Shown: positions 18,680 through 26,473, counted from the stretch's first letter. The stretch is 35,669 nt of DNA from Clostridia bacterium (GCA_017396125.1 JAFQMX010000026.1:1-35669); one strand, 5' to 3'. Notes: generated from the sequence alone by a model not told the origin. Program-made: numbers and translations.

Positions 18680-19720
18680 CTACTTGTCTTTAACGTTGGT
18701 TTTTTTTGTAGAGCCGTGTTTTTGCGCCGTGTACTCGGTAATGCGGTCGTGCTGTTTGCGTGCCTTTTCGTCCAAGAGAATTTGCTCGTCGTCAAAGGTC
18801 AGCAGTGGGTATTCGCCCAAAATTTGCTTCAGCTCGTCCAGCGTAATGCGGTTTTTCTTAAAAATTTGCGCTACCGTTTGTCTTTTTCCCGTTTCGCTAG
18901 CGCTGACGAAACAGTTGCATTCCTGCACGATTCCCGTGTAAGTTGCGCCCCTAGCGTATAGCGCCGATATTATGCTCCTAAACTCCGGCACGAGCTCAAG
19001 CTCTTCCGAAAAACAAAAGCGCTTGCCGTTAAGCTCACCGCTTTGACGCTTTACATCGCGCAAAAATTCCGCGTTGAGTCTGGCGATGGCGGATTTGCTG
19101 TCGGTTGCGATGGCAACGGCAGGGTAAGGCGAACGGCAAGGGTAGATTACGCCGTTGCGATTGGTTCCACAGCGCACGGAGTATTTTTCGAGGAATTGCC
19201 CGAGAGACAAGCCTTCGTCCGTCAAAATCCCGTGTAGGACCTTGTACGAGGCTTCCGCATCGTCGGCGGACGAGTGCGCGGTAAATTCCACACCGTAGCG
19301 CGCTGCAGCGTCGGCAAGCGAATAGTTGCGACGCTCGTCGAGATGCAGGGCGAGTAGGGTTTGGATGTCGAAAAAGTCGTAGTCAATAAAATCTAAGCCG
19401 TAAAACATGCACGCGTCGTTGAGGTATTTTACGTCGTTCGCCACCGAAAATCCCACGACGGTGTGGGTGGCAAACAGTGATTTTATGCGCTCGTAGTAGT
19501 GCTTAAAGCCGGGAGAGGCGCGATAAACGCTTTTTGGGTACTGGAGCTTGAAATGCTTGCCCTTTAGTAGCATTGGGTTGAATCCGCAGGCAGGGTTGAC
19601 CAAAAGGTCCTGCTTGTCCGTGATTTCGCCTGCCTCAGCCGTCACGAAACCCAAGCTGCACAGACTGCCCACGCTACCTCCGTCACAGCTTTCTATGTCA
19701 AAACAAATAATCTTATTCAT
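18680..19720 (-). CDS. DEDDh 3'-5' exonuclease with BRCT-like C-terminus
   Basis: The 346-residue protein begins with a DnaQ/RNase T-type exonuclease fold. It has FDIES (Asp and Glu near residues 8-10), an Asp in VANDVKYL (about 97) and the His/Asp pair in HSSADDAEA (about 154-159), so it is DEDDh class. After about residue 225 a segment from GKRFCFSEELE through GATYTGIV to the ITLDELKQIL stretch resembles a BRCT domain, as found in other Bacillota exonuclease-BRCT proteins. It probably trims DNA or RNA 3' ends in repair or turnover; the substrate is not identifiable. Its start overlaps the HAD gene stop by 8 bp, so it is coupled as the last gene of the mazG operon. Confidence 0.82.
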   Translation of the reverse strand: MNKIICFDIESCDGGSVGSLCSLGFVTAEAGEITDKQDLLVNPACGFNPMLLKGKHFKLQYPKSVYRASPGFKHYYERIKSLFATHTVVGFSVANDVKYLNDACMFYGLDFIDYDFFDIQTLLALHLDERRNYSLADAAARYGVEFTAHSSADDAEASYKVLHGILTDEGLSLGQFLEKYSVRCGTNRNGVIYPCRSPYPAVAIATDSKSAIARLNAEFLRDVKRQSGELNGKRFCFSEELELVPEFRSIISALYARGATYTGIVQECNCFVSASETGKRQTVAQIFKKNRITLDELKQILGEYPLLTFDDEQILLDEKARKQHDRITEYTAQKHGSTKKTNVKDK

Positions 19721-20717
19721 TGGTTAAGTCTTCCGTTTTTGAAGTAAAAATCGGCGAGTCGTCCACCTTTTTCGCCTCGTTCATCGCCTCGTAGTCGGTT
19801 CTGCAAGAAGCGTTAGGCAAAGTCGACGAATCTTCGTTTGGTAATGAATCTTGTGGGACGTGTGCGGAATTTTTTGACCGTTTGGCAAATATATTCTTTA
19901 TGCCGGACAGTCCTGCGCCCAGCTTTTGCTTAAATTTTTCGCCTACGCCGTAAAAAACAATATCGTACAGCGAGTTAAAAACGTCCGCCGTTACGCCCGA
20001 GCTTGCAAGCTCCTCGCGAGTGCCCTCGCCCGTAAGTACAAGCGCTGCGGAGATGCCGTTGTCTGCGCCGAATTTAAGGTCGGTGTAGATTCTGTCGCCC
20101 ACCATAACCGCCTCGCTGGGCAGTGCCTGCGCCCGAGAGAGCGCGTATTTTGCCATGATAGCGTTGGGCTTGCCACAAATAACCTCGGGAGATCTGCCCG
20201 TGCTAGCGTTTATCAGCGCCATAAACGAGCCGACGTCGGGAATAAAGCCGTCTTTGGTAGGGCAGTTGAAGTCTGGGTGGGTAGCGATATATCTCGCTCC
20301 ACCTCTTATTAGGTCGCAAAAAGCGCAAAGGTTGGCGTAACTCAGGTCGGTGTCAAAGCCGAGGACGGCAGTTTTTGCGCTCTTCACGACGTTGATTCCG
20401 TTTTCCTTAAGCTCGTCCTTGAGCCCGTCCGTGCCGAGCACCGAAACCTCTTTTATGCCGTTTAGCTTAAGGTAATGCGCCGTTGCGCCAGAGGAGGTGA
20501 TTATGTCCTCGCGCGAGGTTGGTATTCCGAGATTGGTCAATTTTTTGGCATACGTATCGCGACTTTTTGACGAATTGTTGGTGAGAAAAAACACCTTTGC
20601 GTTTTGGCGCAAGGCTTCTATCGCCTCTTTTGCACCGCTTATCAGCGTGTCGGATAGGTAAACCGTACCGTCAAGGTCGAGGAAAAATACTTTTTTGTCA
20701 GCGTAATTTTTGTACAT
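19713..20717 (-). CDS. HAD-IIA (NagD-like) phosphatase with extra C-terminal tail
   Basis: HAD subfamily IIA phosphatases hydrolyse small phosphate esters such as phosphoglycolate or nucleotides. Motif I is FLDLDGTVYLSD (about residues 11-22), motif II is FFLTNNSS, and the late motif MVGDRIYTDLKFG carries the metal-binding Asp. The core ends near residue 265. About 70 further residues, rich in Ser, Asn, Asp and Lys and probably disordered, are not part of the usual 255-265 residue family length. The start is supported by AAGGA upstream. The gene lies 51 bp after dus and overlaps the exonuclease gene. The substrate cannot be assigned. Confidence 0.88.
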   Translation of the reverse strand: MYKNYADKKVFFLDLDGTVYLSDTLISGAKEAIEALRQNAKVFFLTNNSSKSRDTYAKKLTNLGIPTSREDIITSSGATAHYLKLNGIKEVSVLGTDGLKDELKENGINVVKSAKTAVLGFDTDLSYANLCAFCDLIRGGARYIATHPDFNCPTKDGFIPDVGSFMALINASTGRSPEVICGKPNAIMAKYALSRAQALPSEAVMVGDRIYTDLKFGADNGISAALVLTGEGTREELASSGVTADVFNSLYDIVFYGVGEKFKQKLGAGLSGIKNIFAKRSKNSAHVPQDSLPNEDSSTLPNASCRTDYEAMNEAKKVDDSPIFTSKTEDLTNE

Positions 20718-20768
20718 AAGATTCCTTTTGGGATAAGTTTTTGTAGCGTAAGCTAAAATATTTTTGCG

Positions 20769-21692
20769 TTAGGCAGAGAGGATAAAATCACTGAGTAGAG
20801 ATTTAATCTTAGCTACATTTTCGGTTTGCATCAGCTCAACCTTGAGTTTGTGGGTGTCGCGCAGTCCTTTTAGATAATATCCCCAAAACTTTCGCACGGT
20901 GGTGGACGCATATTTGTCGTCAAAATACTCGCTCAAATAGTCGAGATGGCGGAAAATTACCTCAAAACGCTGAGTATTTTTTCCGTTTAGCGCGTCGAAC
21001 AGCGTCGGGTCGTACATTGCGCCCCTGCCTATCATAACGAAATCGGCAATTTTCAGCGCATTTTGCGCTTCCTCCACCGTCAAAATATCTCCGCTGCCAG
21101 CCACGGCTACACTCACCGCGTCTTTGACTCGTTTGACATAGTCCCAGTTGGAAATTCCGCGGTACATTTGCTCGGCGGTGCGCCCGTGCATGGTAATCAG
21201 CCTTGCGCCCGCGCGCTCCAAATCCTTGAAAAACGAGGAAGGTAAAATGCTTTGCTCGTCAAAGCCCGCGCGCAGTTTTACCGTAACGACGGGGAAGTTG
21301 TCGGCACAAGTTTCTACGATTTTGAGTAGCAAAGCAGGCTCTTTTAGTAGCGCCGAGCCCTCTCCGTTGCGAATAATTTTGCCTACGGGACAGCCAAAAT
21401 TGAGGTCGACTATATCAAATTCGTTCACGTCGCCGCTTTTTAGCACGCGCTTGAAATCCTCGGGGTCGCGACCAAAAAGCTGAACGCTCTTTATTTTTTC
21501 GCTCTGTGCGGTGCGGAGCATAAGCTTGGTTTTTTGGTTGTCAAAAACCAGCGCCTTTGCGCTTACCATCTCCGTCACGGCAAACCCTGCGCCGTGCTCG
21601 GTCATTACTCTGCGAAACGCTACGTCGGTGTAGCCTGCCATAGGGGCGACTATATAGGGATTGTCGGGGGTAAGGTTGCCGATTTTTAGCAT
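20769..21692 (-). CDS. dus: tRNA-dihydrouridine synthase (DusB-like)
   Basis: Dus enzymes reduce uridines in tRNA D-loops to dihydrouridine using FMN and NADPH. The 307-residue protein has the TIM-barrel start APMAGYTDVAFRR (about residues 17-29), the catalytic Cys in DLNFGCPVGKI (about 97-107), a TVKLRAGF strand and the phosphate-binding region VAGSGDI ... FVMIGRGAMYDP (about 215-250). The start codon overlaps the mazG stop by 7 bp (ATGCTAA), with GGAGC upstream, so translation is coupled. The order mazG-dus is unremarkable for tRNA and nucleotide housekeeping. Confidence 0.93.
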   Translation of the reverse strand: MLKIGNLTPDNPYIVAPMAGYTDVAFRRVMTEHGAGFAVTEMVSAKALVFDNQKTKLMLRTAQSEKIKSVQLFGRDPEDFKRVLKSGDVNEFDIVDLNFGCPVGKIIRNGEGSALLKEPALLLKIVETCADNFPVVTVKLRAGFDEQSILPSSFFKDLERAGARLITMHGRTAEQMYRGISNWDYVKRVKDAVSVAVAGSGDILTVEEAQNALKIADFVMIGRGAMYDPTLFDALNGKNTQRFEVIFRHLDYLSEYFDDKYASTTVRKFWGYYLKGLRDTHKLKVELMQTENVAKIKSLLSDFILSA

Positions 21693-22993
21693 AAAAGCTC
21701 CGAAAGTGATTTTTTGCCGAGAGCATCGGACGTGCTTTGCGAATTTTTGTTATATGCCGAGCAGTCGATATTTTTTGCGGAAGCTTTTTCCGCCTCCTGC
21801 ACTTTGTTCAAAATTTTGTTGCAGTATTCACGCAAAACGACTTCGGCATCCAGCCCTTGTTTTGCGCATTCCGCTACTGCGATAAAGAGCTGTTGTTCGG
21901 CGCTTGTAGGCTGTGTCAAATCGTCCACAACGCCGTTTTTGAGCAGTTTTTTGTAGAATTTTTGTGCGCGCAGTAGGGACGGAAAGCTTTGAGGAATACG
22001 CTGGAGCTGGTCTGCAAGAGAAGTGTATTGCTTTTCGCTCGCCTTGGCTTTTTCCCAAAATCCCAGCGCCGACGCCGCGTCAGTTGCCTTGTTGGAGCCA
22101 AAGACGTGGGTGTGACGGGTTACGAGCTTGTCGCACAGCCTGGTCGTAACCTCGCTAAAATCAAATTCGCCGTTGTTTTTTGCGATGACGCAGTGGAATA
22201 CCGATTGCAGTAGCACGTCGCCCAGTTCTTCTATCATATCGTCGAGGTTGCCCGAATTGATCGCGTCCACAGCCTCGTACGCTTCTTCGATCAAATTGAT
22301 GCGAATACTGTCGTGAGTTTGAACCTTGTCCCACTCACAGCCGTCGGGAGCGGTGAGTCTGTCCATAATGTTTAGTAGAGAGTCAATTCCGTACTTGCGG
22401 TTTTCCAATCTTTCCACCGGCGGAATAATCAGCGTGGTGTTTGCGGAAAAACGTTTTCCGTGGTCGATTTCGTACAGCGAAACGACTTTTTTATTGTTGC
22501 CGTCAAACAGCCAAACCTTTTCCTCGTCGCTATAAAATTCCATAAGCTTTAGTTTTACGTCGCCCGCAATCTCCGCGCTGTCAATTTCTACCACCTTGAC
22601 GCAGGCGGAATTGTCCAGCACTCTTACGTTTTCTATTTCGTAAGCGGACACGGTAACTGTGTACACCGATGGGTAGCCTTGTCCCAAAACAAAGCATACG
22701 TCCCCGCGAATTTTGAACAATTCCATAACGCTACGGTCAAAATATCCGTCGCCTTTTACAAGATACAATACCGTGCCGTGCTCGCGTTCTGCTTCGATAA
22801 CGTGCTGAGCCATTTCGCGGTAGAGCGAATCAAAATCGGCTGCGCTATCGTACATATCGTCAAAAGACAGGTCAAAATCTATGCCGTCTACACCCTCGCC
22901 GGAGCGCAAAATTACGAAGCAATTTTTTGCCTCGTCCAGCACTTTTTTTGCGATTTCGTTTTTGCCCAAGCCAATTCCTGCCACCTTAATCAT
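21686..22993 (-). CDS. mazG: MazG-family nucleoside triphosphate pyrophosphohydrolase (YabN-like)
   Basis: MazG proteins hydrolyse NTPs to NMP and pyrophosphate and clear non-canonical or damaged nucleotides. This 435-residue protein has the two-part YabN layout. Residues 1 to about 195 resemble a tetrapyrrole-methylase fold, but its glycine motif is degenerate (GIGLGKNE), so SAM methyl transfer is doubtful. From about residue 200 comes the MazG domain with APDGCEWDKVQTHDSI, the metal-binding EEAYE and EELGDVLLQ. It is first in a four-gene operon behind a perfect consensus promoter and carries GGAG before the ATG. In Bacillus, yabN lies near translation and DNA genes, which is similar company. 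Confidence 0.92.
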   Translation of the reverse strand: MIKVAGIGLGKNEIAKKVLDEAKNCFVILRSGEGVDGIDFDLSFDDMYDSAADFDSLYREMAQHVIEAEREHGTVLYLVKGDGYFDRSVMELFKIRGDVCFVLGQGYPSVYTVTVSAYEIENVRVLDNSACVKVVEIDSAEIAGDVKLKLMEFYSDEEKVWLFDGNNKKVVSLYEIDHGKRFSANTTLIIPPVERLENRKYGIDSLLNIMDRLTAPDGCEWDKVQTHDSIRINLIEEAYEAVDAINSGNLDDMIEELGDVLLQSVFHCVIAKNNGEFDFSEVTTRLCDKLVTRHTHVFGSNKATDAASALGFWEKAKASEKQYTSLADQLQRIPQSFPSLLRAQKFYKKLLKNGVVDDLTQPTSAEQQLFIAVAECAKQGLDAEVVLREYCNKILNKVQEAEKASAKNIDCSAYNKNSQSTSDALGKKSLSELLC

Positions 22994-23063
22994 AGCGATA
23001 CTCCAAAAGATTCAGCCAAAATTTTACAGCTTTTTGCCGTAAGGCCAAAATATTTACACTAAG

Positions 23064-23092
23064 ATTATAAAAGTAAAAGAAGATTTTGTCAA
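23064..23092 (-). promoter_or_regulatory. Consensus promoter of the mazG operon
   Basis: Read on the minus strand: TTGACA, a 17-bp spacer and TATAAT, all perfect. Transcription should start near 23057, about 64 bases before mazG. Facing it on the + strand is a weak possible promoter for the small gene at 23158 (TTGTCA at 23086-23091, TATTGT at 23109-23114). Confidence 0.9.
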
Positions 23093-23157
23093 TATTATGC
23101 GCGGTGAATATTGTGCGAGCAGAGTGGCAATACTAGGTTTACAAGGAGGGAGAAACA

Positions 23158-23316
23158 ATGAACAGCAACAATTTGGTTCCGGGCTCGATTTGCCCAAAGA
23201 GCGGTGAATATAACGTAGTTGCCCGAAACGGCAGAATCGTAGGTACCGTCAACGTGAGCAAGGGTGACAGAATGCCCCCTACTCAGAGTAAAGACGACCA
23301 CTTCGAGCTTGCCTAA
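23158..23316 (+). CDS. Small YjzC-like protein
   Basis: The 52-residue frame is preceded by a strong AAGGAGGG and the spacing is ideal, so it is very likely translated. The sequence VPGSICPKSGEY, then a basic middle, then GDRMPPTQSKDDHFEL, matches the pattern I recall for YjzC-like small proteins (PGxxxPxSGxY and a late GDRxPP). Their function is unknown; in Bacillus they are about 60 residues. It is a single-gene unit, divergent from mazG, and followed by an 11-bp tandem array and a terminator. It is soluble and has one Cys. The assignment rests on motif memory only. Confidence 0.72.
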   Translation: MNSNNLVPGSICPKSGEYNVVARNGRIVGTVNVSKGDRMPPTQSKDDHFELA

Positions 23317-23355
23317 CTTGTAGTGACTCCGTGGCTTACTGCCGATAATAAGCAT

Positions 23356-23421
23356 TTAACGGTCGTTTGATAATCGTTTAACAAGCGTTGAATAATTGCC
23401 AAATAGCCGTTTGATAATCGT
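23356..23421. repeat. Tandem array, 11-bp period, six units
   Basis: Six consecutive 11-mers follow the pattern TTRAYANNCGT: TTAACGGTCGT, TTGATAATCGT, TTAACAAGCGT, TGAATAATTGC, CAAATAGCCGT, TTGATAATCGT. Units 2 and 6 are identical and lie 44 bp apart. Unit length equals one DNA helical turn, and units 1 and 3 begin with the TTAACG/TTAACA half-sites seen in the htpG and response-regulator promoters. It lies between the YjzC-like gene and the kinase gene. Confidence 0.7.
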
Positions 23422-23502
23422 TATTCGGTACAAGCACAAAGTGAATTTTTGTCAAGAATCAGTCAAAACGAAAGTTGAAAGAATTTTGCAAAAAAAAGAG
23501 TC

Positions 23503-23549
23503 AAAAAAAAGGAATTTGCGTGTTTTTAGCGTGCAAGTTCCTTTTTTTG
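23503..23549. terminator. Bidirectional terminator between the YjzC-like and kinase genes
   Basis: A7-GGAA-TTTGC (23504-23519) pairs with GCAAG-TTCC-T7 (23533-23548). A- and T-tracts on both sides make it work on either strand. It is 190 bases after the small gene and 160 bases beyond the kinase stop. The stretch 23550-23707 holds no supported gene; an AATCCGC/GCGGATT hairpin lies at about 23636-23668. Confidence 0.85.
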
Positions 23550-23707
23550 TGGTCGGAGTAAATTATATTTTGAAAGCTTTAATAAAAGCGCTCGGTCGGG
23601 TGTTTGGAGAAATTTATACGAAATTAGACGGGGCAATCCGCCGCCGAAACGAGTCCGACAGCGGATTAACAAAAGAAGATGAAAAGGGTTATGGTCCAAA
23701 GTGTTGG

Positions 23708-24760
23708 TCAGGAAAGGGGAATTTCTACTTGGAATGTCGAGCCCTGACCGTAGGTGCTTTTTACCGAAACGGAGTAGCCGTTTAGATGACAAATCTTTTT
23801 TACCAGCGCTAGCCCAAGTCCGTTGCCTTGCTTGCTGTGCGAGTTGTCCGCCTGATAAAACTTGTCAAAAATCTTGTTGAGCTCCTCGGGTTTTATGCCT
23901 ATTCCGTAGTCTGTGACCGAAAAAACCGCATACGTATCGTGTTTTTTTAGACTAATATCAATTTTTCCGCCGTAGTTAGAAAACTTGATTGCGTTGCTGA
24001 TAAGGTTGATCCAAACGTGCTTGGTGAATTGCTCGTATCCACTAACAGTGAGCTCGTCCATTTCGATATCAAGCTCAAGATTTTTGTCCGACCAAGCTTT
24101 TTCCAGCGATAAAACCGCCTGGCGTATTTGCTCGTCGAGAGAAAACTCGTTTTTTTGTAGTGAAGACGCGTCGTTTTCGAGCTGGGAAATGCGCAAAATA
24201 TTTTCGAGTAGCATATTGAGCGCACTCACGCTGGTCGTGAGGTTTTTTGTGTATTTTTTTCGTTCTTCTGCCGTTATGGTTTCGTCGGCAAGCAGAGTCG
24301 CGTAGCCCGAGATGGCGGAAATAGGCGTTTTGAATTCGTGGCTGACGTTGTCGACGAAGTCCTTTTTGAGAATCTCAATTTTCTTTAGGTCGCGCGCCAT
24401 GATGTTAAAGTTGTTGATAAGATCGCTGATTTCGCCCTCGGCGTCCGAATCGTCCAGAGCAACGTCAAAGTCGCCGTGAGAAATCTTTTGCATTGCCTTG
24501 CTTATTTTGCGAATCGGATTGAGAAAGTGGCGACTGACGAAAAACGATACCGTCATCGTGATAAGCAAGCTGATTGCAAACACGATAAGCACGATAAATC
24601 CCGGGTGAGTACGGCGGCTTTCGATGGCGAGCTGTCCTGATTGCAGCAAAACTATGCTCAAGCACACTATTAGCGCCAAAATAAAGAGAAGCACCTCAAA
24701 TACCATTACCAGTAGTCGAAACGTGAGGCTACCCTTTAGCGTAGGCTTCTTTTTATTCAT
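23708..24760 (-). CDS. Sensor histidine kinase (HAMP/HisKA/HATPase)
   Basis: The 350-residue membrane kinase has two helices (about residues 15-40 and 54-75) that enclose only about 12 extracytoplasmic residues. A HAMP region follows (about 75-127), then the H-box with the phospho-acceptor His 141 in VSHEFKTP. The ATPase domain has the N-box WINLISNAIKFS, G1 (DYGIGI), F (FDKFYQ) and G2 (GNGLGLAL). The tiny external loop suggests it senses membrane state or an interacting protein rather than a soluble ligand (inference). Its start overlaps the response-regulator stop by 8 bp, so the two are coupled. It probably phosphorylates that regulator. The signal is unknown. Confidence 0.95.
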   Translation of the reverse strand: MNKKKPTLKGSLTFRLLVMVFEVLLFILALIVCLSIVLLQSGQLAIESRRTHPGFIVLIVFAISLLITMTVSFFVSRHFLNPIRKISKAMQKISHGDFDVALDDSDAEGEISDLINNFNIMARDLKKIEILKKDFVDNVSHEFKTPISAISGYATLLADETITAEERKKYTKNLTTSVSALNMLLENILRISQLENDASSLQKNEFSLDEQIRQAVLSLEKAWSDKNLELDIEMDELTVSGYEQFTKHVWINLISNAIKFSNYGGKIDISLKKHDTYAVFSVTDYGIGIKPEELNKIFDKFYQADNSHSKQGNGLGLALVKKICHLNGYSVSVKSTYGQGSTFQVEIPLS

Positions 24761-25427
24761 GCTTCACCGCCTTGTATCCAAGCCCTCGCACGGTAACTAT
24801 TTCAAAATCGCCGTTGTCCTTGAATTTTTCGCGTATTCGGGTGATATGTACGTCCACGGTTCGCTCAAACGATTCGCTGTTGTAGCCCCAAAATTCGTCC
24901 ATCAGCTGACTGCGCGTAAAGATTCGGTTGGGGTAGCTGAGAAGCTTAAAGAGCAGACAAAATTCCTTGTTTGGTAGCACGGTGGTTTTGCCGTCGCAGG
25001 TGACGGTAAAGGTGTGGTAATCGAGCACCGTACCGCCCACCGTAAGCTTGTTTTCGCTAGCAATTTTGGAGCGACGAAGCAAAGCGTGTACTCGTAGAAC
25101 CAACTCGCCCAGGTCAATGGGCTTGACCATATAGTCGTCAATGCCGAGATTAAAGCCCTTTTGCTTGTCCTCAAAGGAATCCTTGGCGGTAACGAACAAA
25201 ATCGGTATGGATTTGCTGGTTTTTCGCACGGTTTCGGCAAAAGCAAAGCCGTCCATACCCGGAAGCATAATATCGGATACGATAAGGTCGAGAGTTTTGG
25301 ATTCGAGGATTTTGATGCCGTCGAGAGCGTTGTATGCGTATTCGACGCAAAATCCGCTTTTTTCCAAAGCCGTTTTCATCAAATCGTTGAGCATAGCGTC
25401 GTCTTCGACGATAAGAACTTTTAACAT
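24753..25427 (-). CDS. OmpR/PhoB-family response regulator
   Basis: The 224-residue DNA-binding regulator has a receiver domain with acidic pair Asp9-Asp10, phospho-acceptor Asp52 in SDIMLPGMDG, Thr80 and Lys102. A winged-helix domain follows from about residue 130 (TRSQLMDEFWGY, RTVDVHITRIREKF, VRGLGYKA). It overlaps the kinase gene by 8 bp. Its promoter holds two TTAACA half-sites with an 11-bp period placed directly upstream of the -10 box, which suggests positive autoregulation. The same arrangement before htpG suggests a target outside the operon. Family members of this type bind direct repeats; whether this one is a true PhoP orthologue cannot be decided here. Confidence 0.95.
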   Translation of the reverse strand: MLKVLIVEDDAMLNDLMKTALEKSGFCVEYAYNALDGIKILESKTLDLIVSDIMLPGMDGFAFAETVRKTSKSIPILFVTAKDSFEDKQKGFNLGIDDYMVKPIDLGELVLRVHALLRRSKIASENKLTVGGTVLDYHTFTVTCDGKTTVLPNKEFCLLFKLLSYPNRIFTRSQLMDEFWGYNSESFERTVDVHITRIREKFKDNGDFEIVTVRGLGYKAVKHE

Positions 25428-25466
25428 AATTTGCTCCGTGAATAAATTTCCGTGCTTACAAAAAGA

Positions 25467-25498
25467 ATTATAAGCCCTTTTTGTTAACCTTGTGTTAA
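25467..25498 (-). promoter_or_regulatory. Two-component operon promoter with TTAACA direct repeat
   Basis: On the minus strand: TTAACA, CAAGG, TTAACA, nine bases, TATAAT (-10 at 25467-25472; half-sites at 25493-25498 and 25482-25487). No proper -35 hexamer is at 17 bp. The layout is that of an activator-dependent PhoB/PhoP-type promoter and is identical in spacing to the htpG promoter. Confidence 0.65.
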
Positions 25499-25575
25499 TT
25501 GAATTAATAGCGAGGAGAGTTGCGCCGTTGATACGGCTCTAAAAACGGTGGTTAGTAATAAAGCAGGTGAGTAAT

Positions 25576-25602
25576 AAAAAAGCGACAAGGTGACTTGTCG
25601 CT
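25576..25602 (-). terminator. Terminator of the DUF2188 gene
   Basis: AGCGACAAG and CTTGTCGCT form a perfect 9-bp stem around a 4-base loop. On the minus strand a run of T follows. It lies about 45 bases beyond the stop of the gene at 25647. Confidence 0.88.
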
Positions 25603-25646
25603 GTCCGCTATCCGAACTAGAGCATTAGAATAGCGGAAATTATTGT

Positions 25647-26333
25647 TTATTTCTTTTGGAATTTGCCGTCCTTTTTGTGAACGACGAGAGCAGTTTCTTG
25701 GTTTTTGCTCAGCTCCTTGGCTATACGCATCGCTTCTTCTTTGGTGCGCACACGGCGGATAACGCGCTTGGCGTTGTCCTTTTTTATTATCCAGGTGTGA
25801 GTGTTTTTGTCAAAGATTACGCGATAACGTACTGCAGATTCTCTTACCGCGCCCTCGGTTTTTTCTTCCGTTTCTGCTTCGGTTACGGGGGACTGCGGAG
25901 CGGTTTTTTCTACAGGTTTATTGGTTTTTTCGGTAGGCTTATTGTTAGGACTTTCGACAGGCTTGTCGGATTTTTCGGACTTGTCTGCCTTTTGTGCCTC
26001 GCCTCTTTTTTGCGTTTGTGCGTATTCGCCTAGTTTGTATTCCTTACGGACTTTTTTTGGAAAATACTCCTTTGGCTCGGAATAAACTATTTTAGTCTCT
26101 TCCGCCTCATTAGGTTTTTCGGATTTTTCGCTCTTTTCAGTCTTGGACTTTGAGTTTTCCTCCGACTTCTTTTTTGCCTGCTCGTCCACGATTTTTTCGA
26201 TATCGTCGTGAATCATTTGCGGTTCGTCCGACCTCTTTTTTCGCGTGAGAAAAAATACGCACAAAGCCACCGCGATTATTGCGACGACTCCGCCACCTAT
26301 CAACAATATGCTACTGCTCGCCAAAATATTCAT
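25647..26333 (-). CDS. Membrane-anchored DUF2188 domain protein
   Basis: The start is set at 26333, because AGGAGAG lies 8 bases before that ATG; the longer frame to 26375 has no such site. The 228-residue product has one N-terminal membrane helix (about residues 7-28) followed by basic residues (RKKR), which puts the rest in the cytoplasm. A long Lys/Glu/Ser/Pro-rich disordered linker (about 35-165) leads to a C-terminal DUF2188-like domain (about 170-228: YRVIFDKNTHTWIIKKDN and a TKEEAMRIAKELSK helix). DUF2188 is a small domain of unknown function, often a stand-alone 60-80 residue protein. The anchor and linker are unusual. It has its own promoter and terminator. Confidence 0.8.
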   Translation of the reverse strand: MNILASSSILLIGGGVVAIIAVALCVFFLTRKKRSDEPQMIHDDIEKIVDEQAKKKSEENSKSKTEKSEKSEKPNEAEETKIVYSEPKEYFPKKVRKEYKLGEYAQTQKRGEAQKADKSEKSDKPVESPNNKPTEKTNKPVEKTAPQSPVTEAETEEKTEGAVRESAVRYRVIFDKNTHTWIIKKDNAKRVIRRVRTKEEAMRIAKELSKNQETALVVHKKDGKFQKK

Positions 26334-26429
26334 AATATCTCTCCTGCGCAAACGCCAAAATATTTTTATTTGCACTCTTGCGGAAAACCGCCGCGGTCAA
26401 GCAAATAAATATATGCCGTTTCTGAATAA

Positions 26430-26458
26430 ATTATAACATTGATTGCGGATTTTGTAAA
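26430..26458 (-). promoter_or_regulatory. Promoter of the DUF2188 gene
   Basis: On the minus strand: TTTACA, a 17-bp spacer and TGTTATAAT, an extended, perfect -10. Transcription should start near 26423, about 90 bases before the chosen start codon. It is divergent from the birA promoter. Confidence 0.85.
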
Positions 26459-26473
26459 GTTCTGACGAAATAC

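Noticed and set aside
23356-23421. Possible CRISPR array
   Set aside because: Units are 11 bp, contiguous and degenerate. There are no spacers and no cas genes nearby.
23396-23785. Plus-strand frame of 129 codons after the YjzC-like gene
   Set aside because: It begins inside the 11-bp array, crosses a strong bidirectional terminator and ends antisense to the kinase. It lacks a ribosome binding site.
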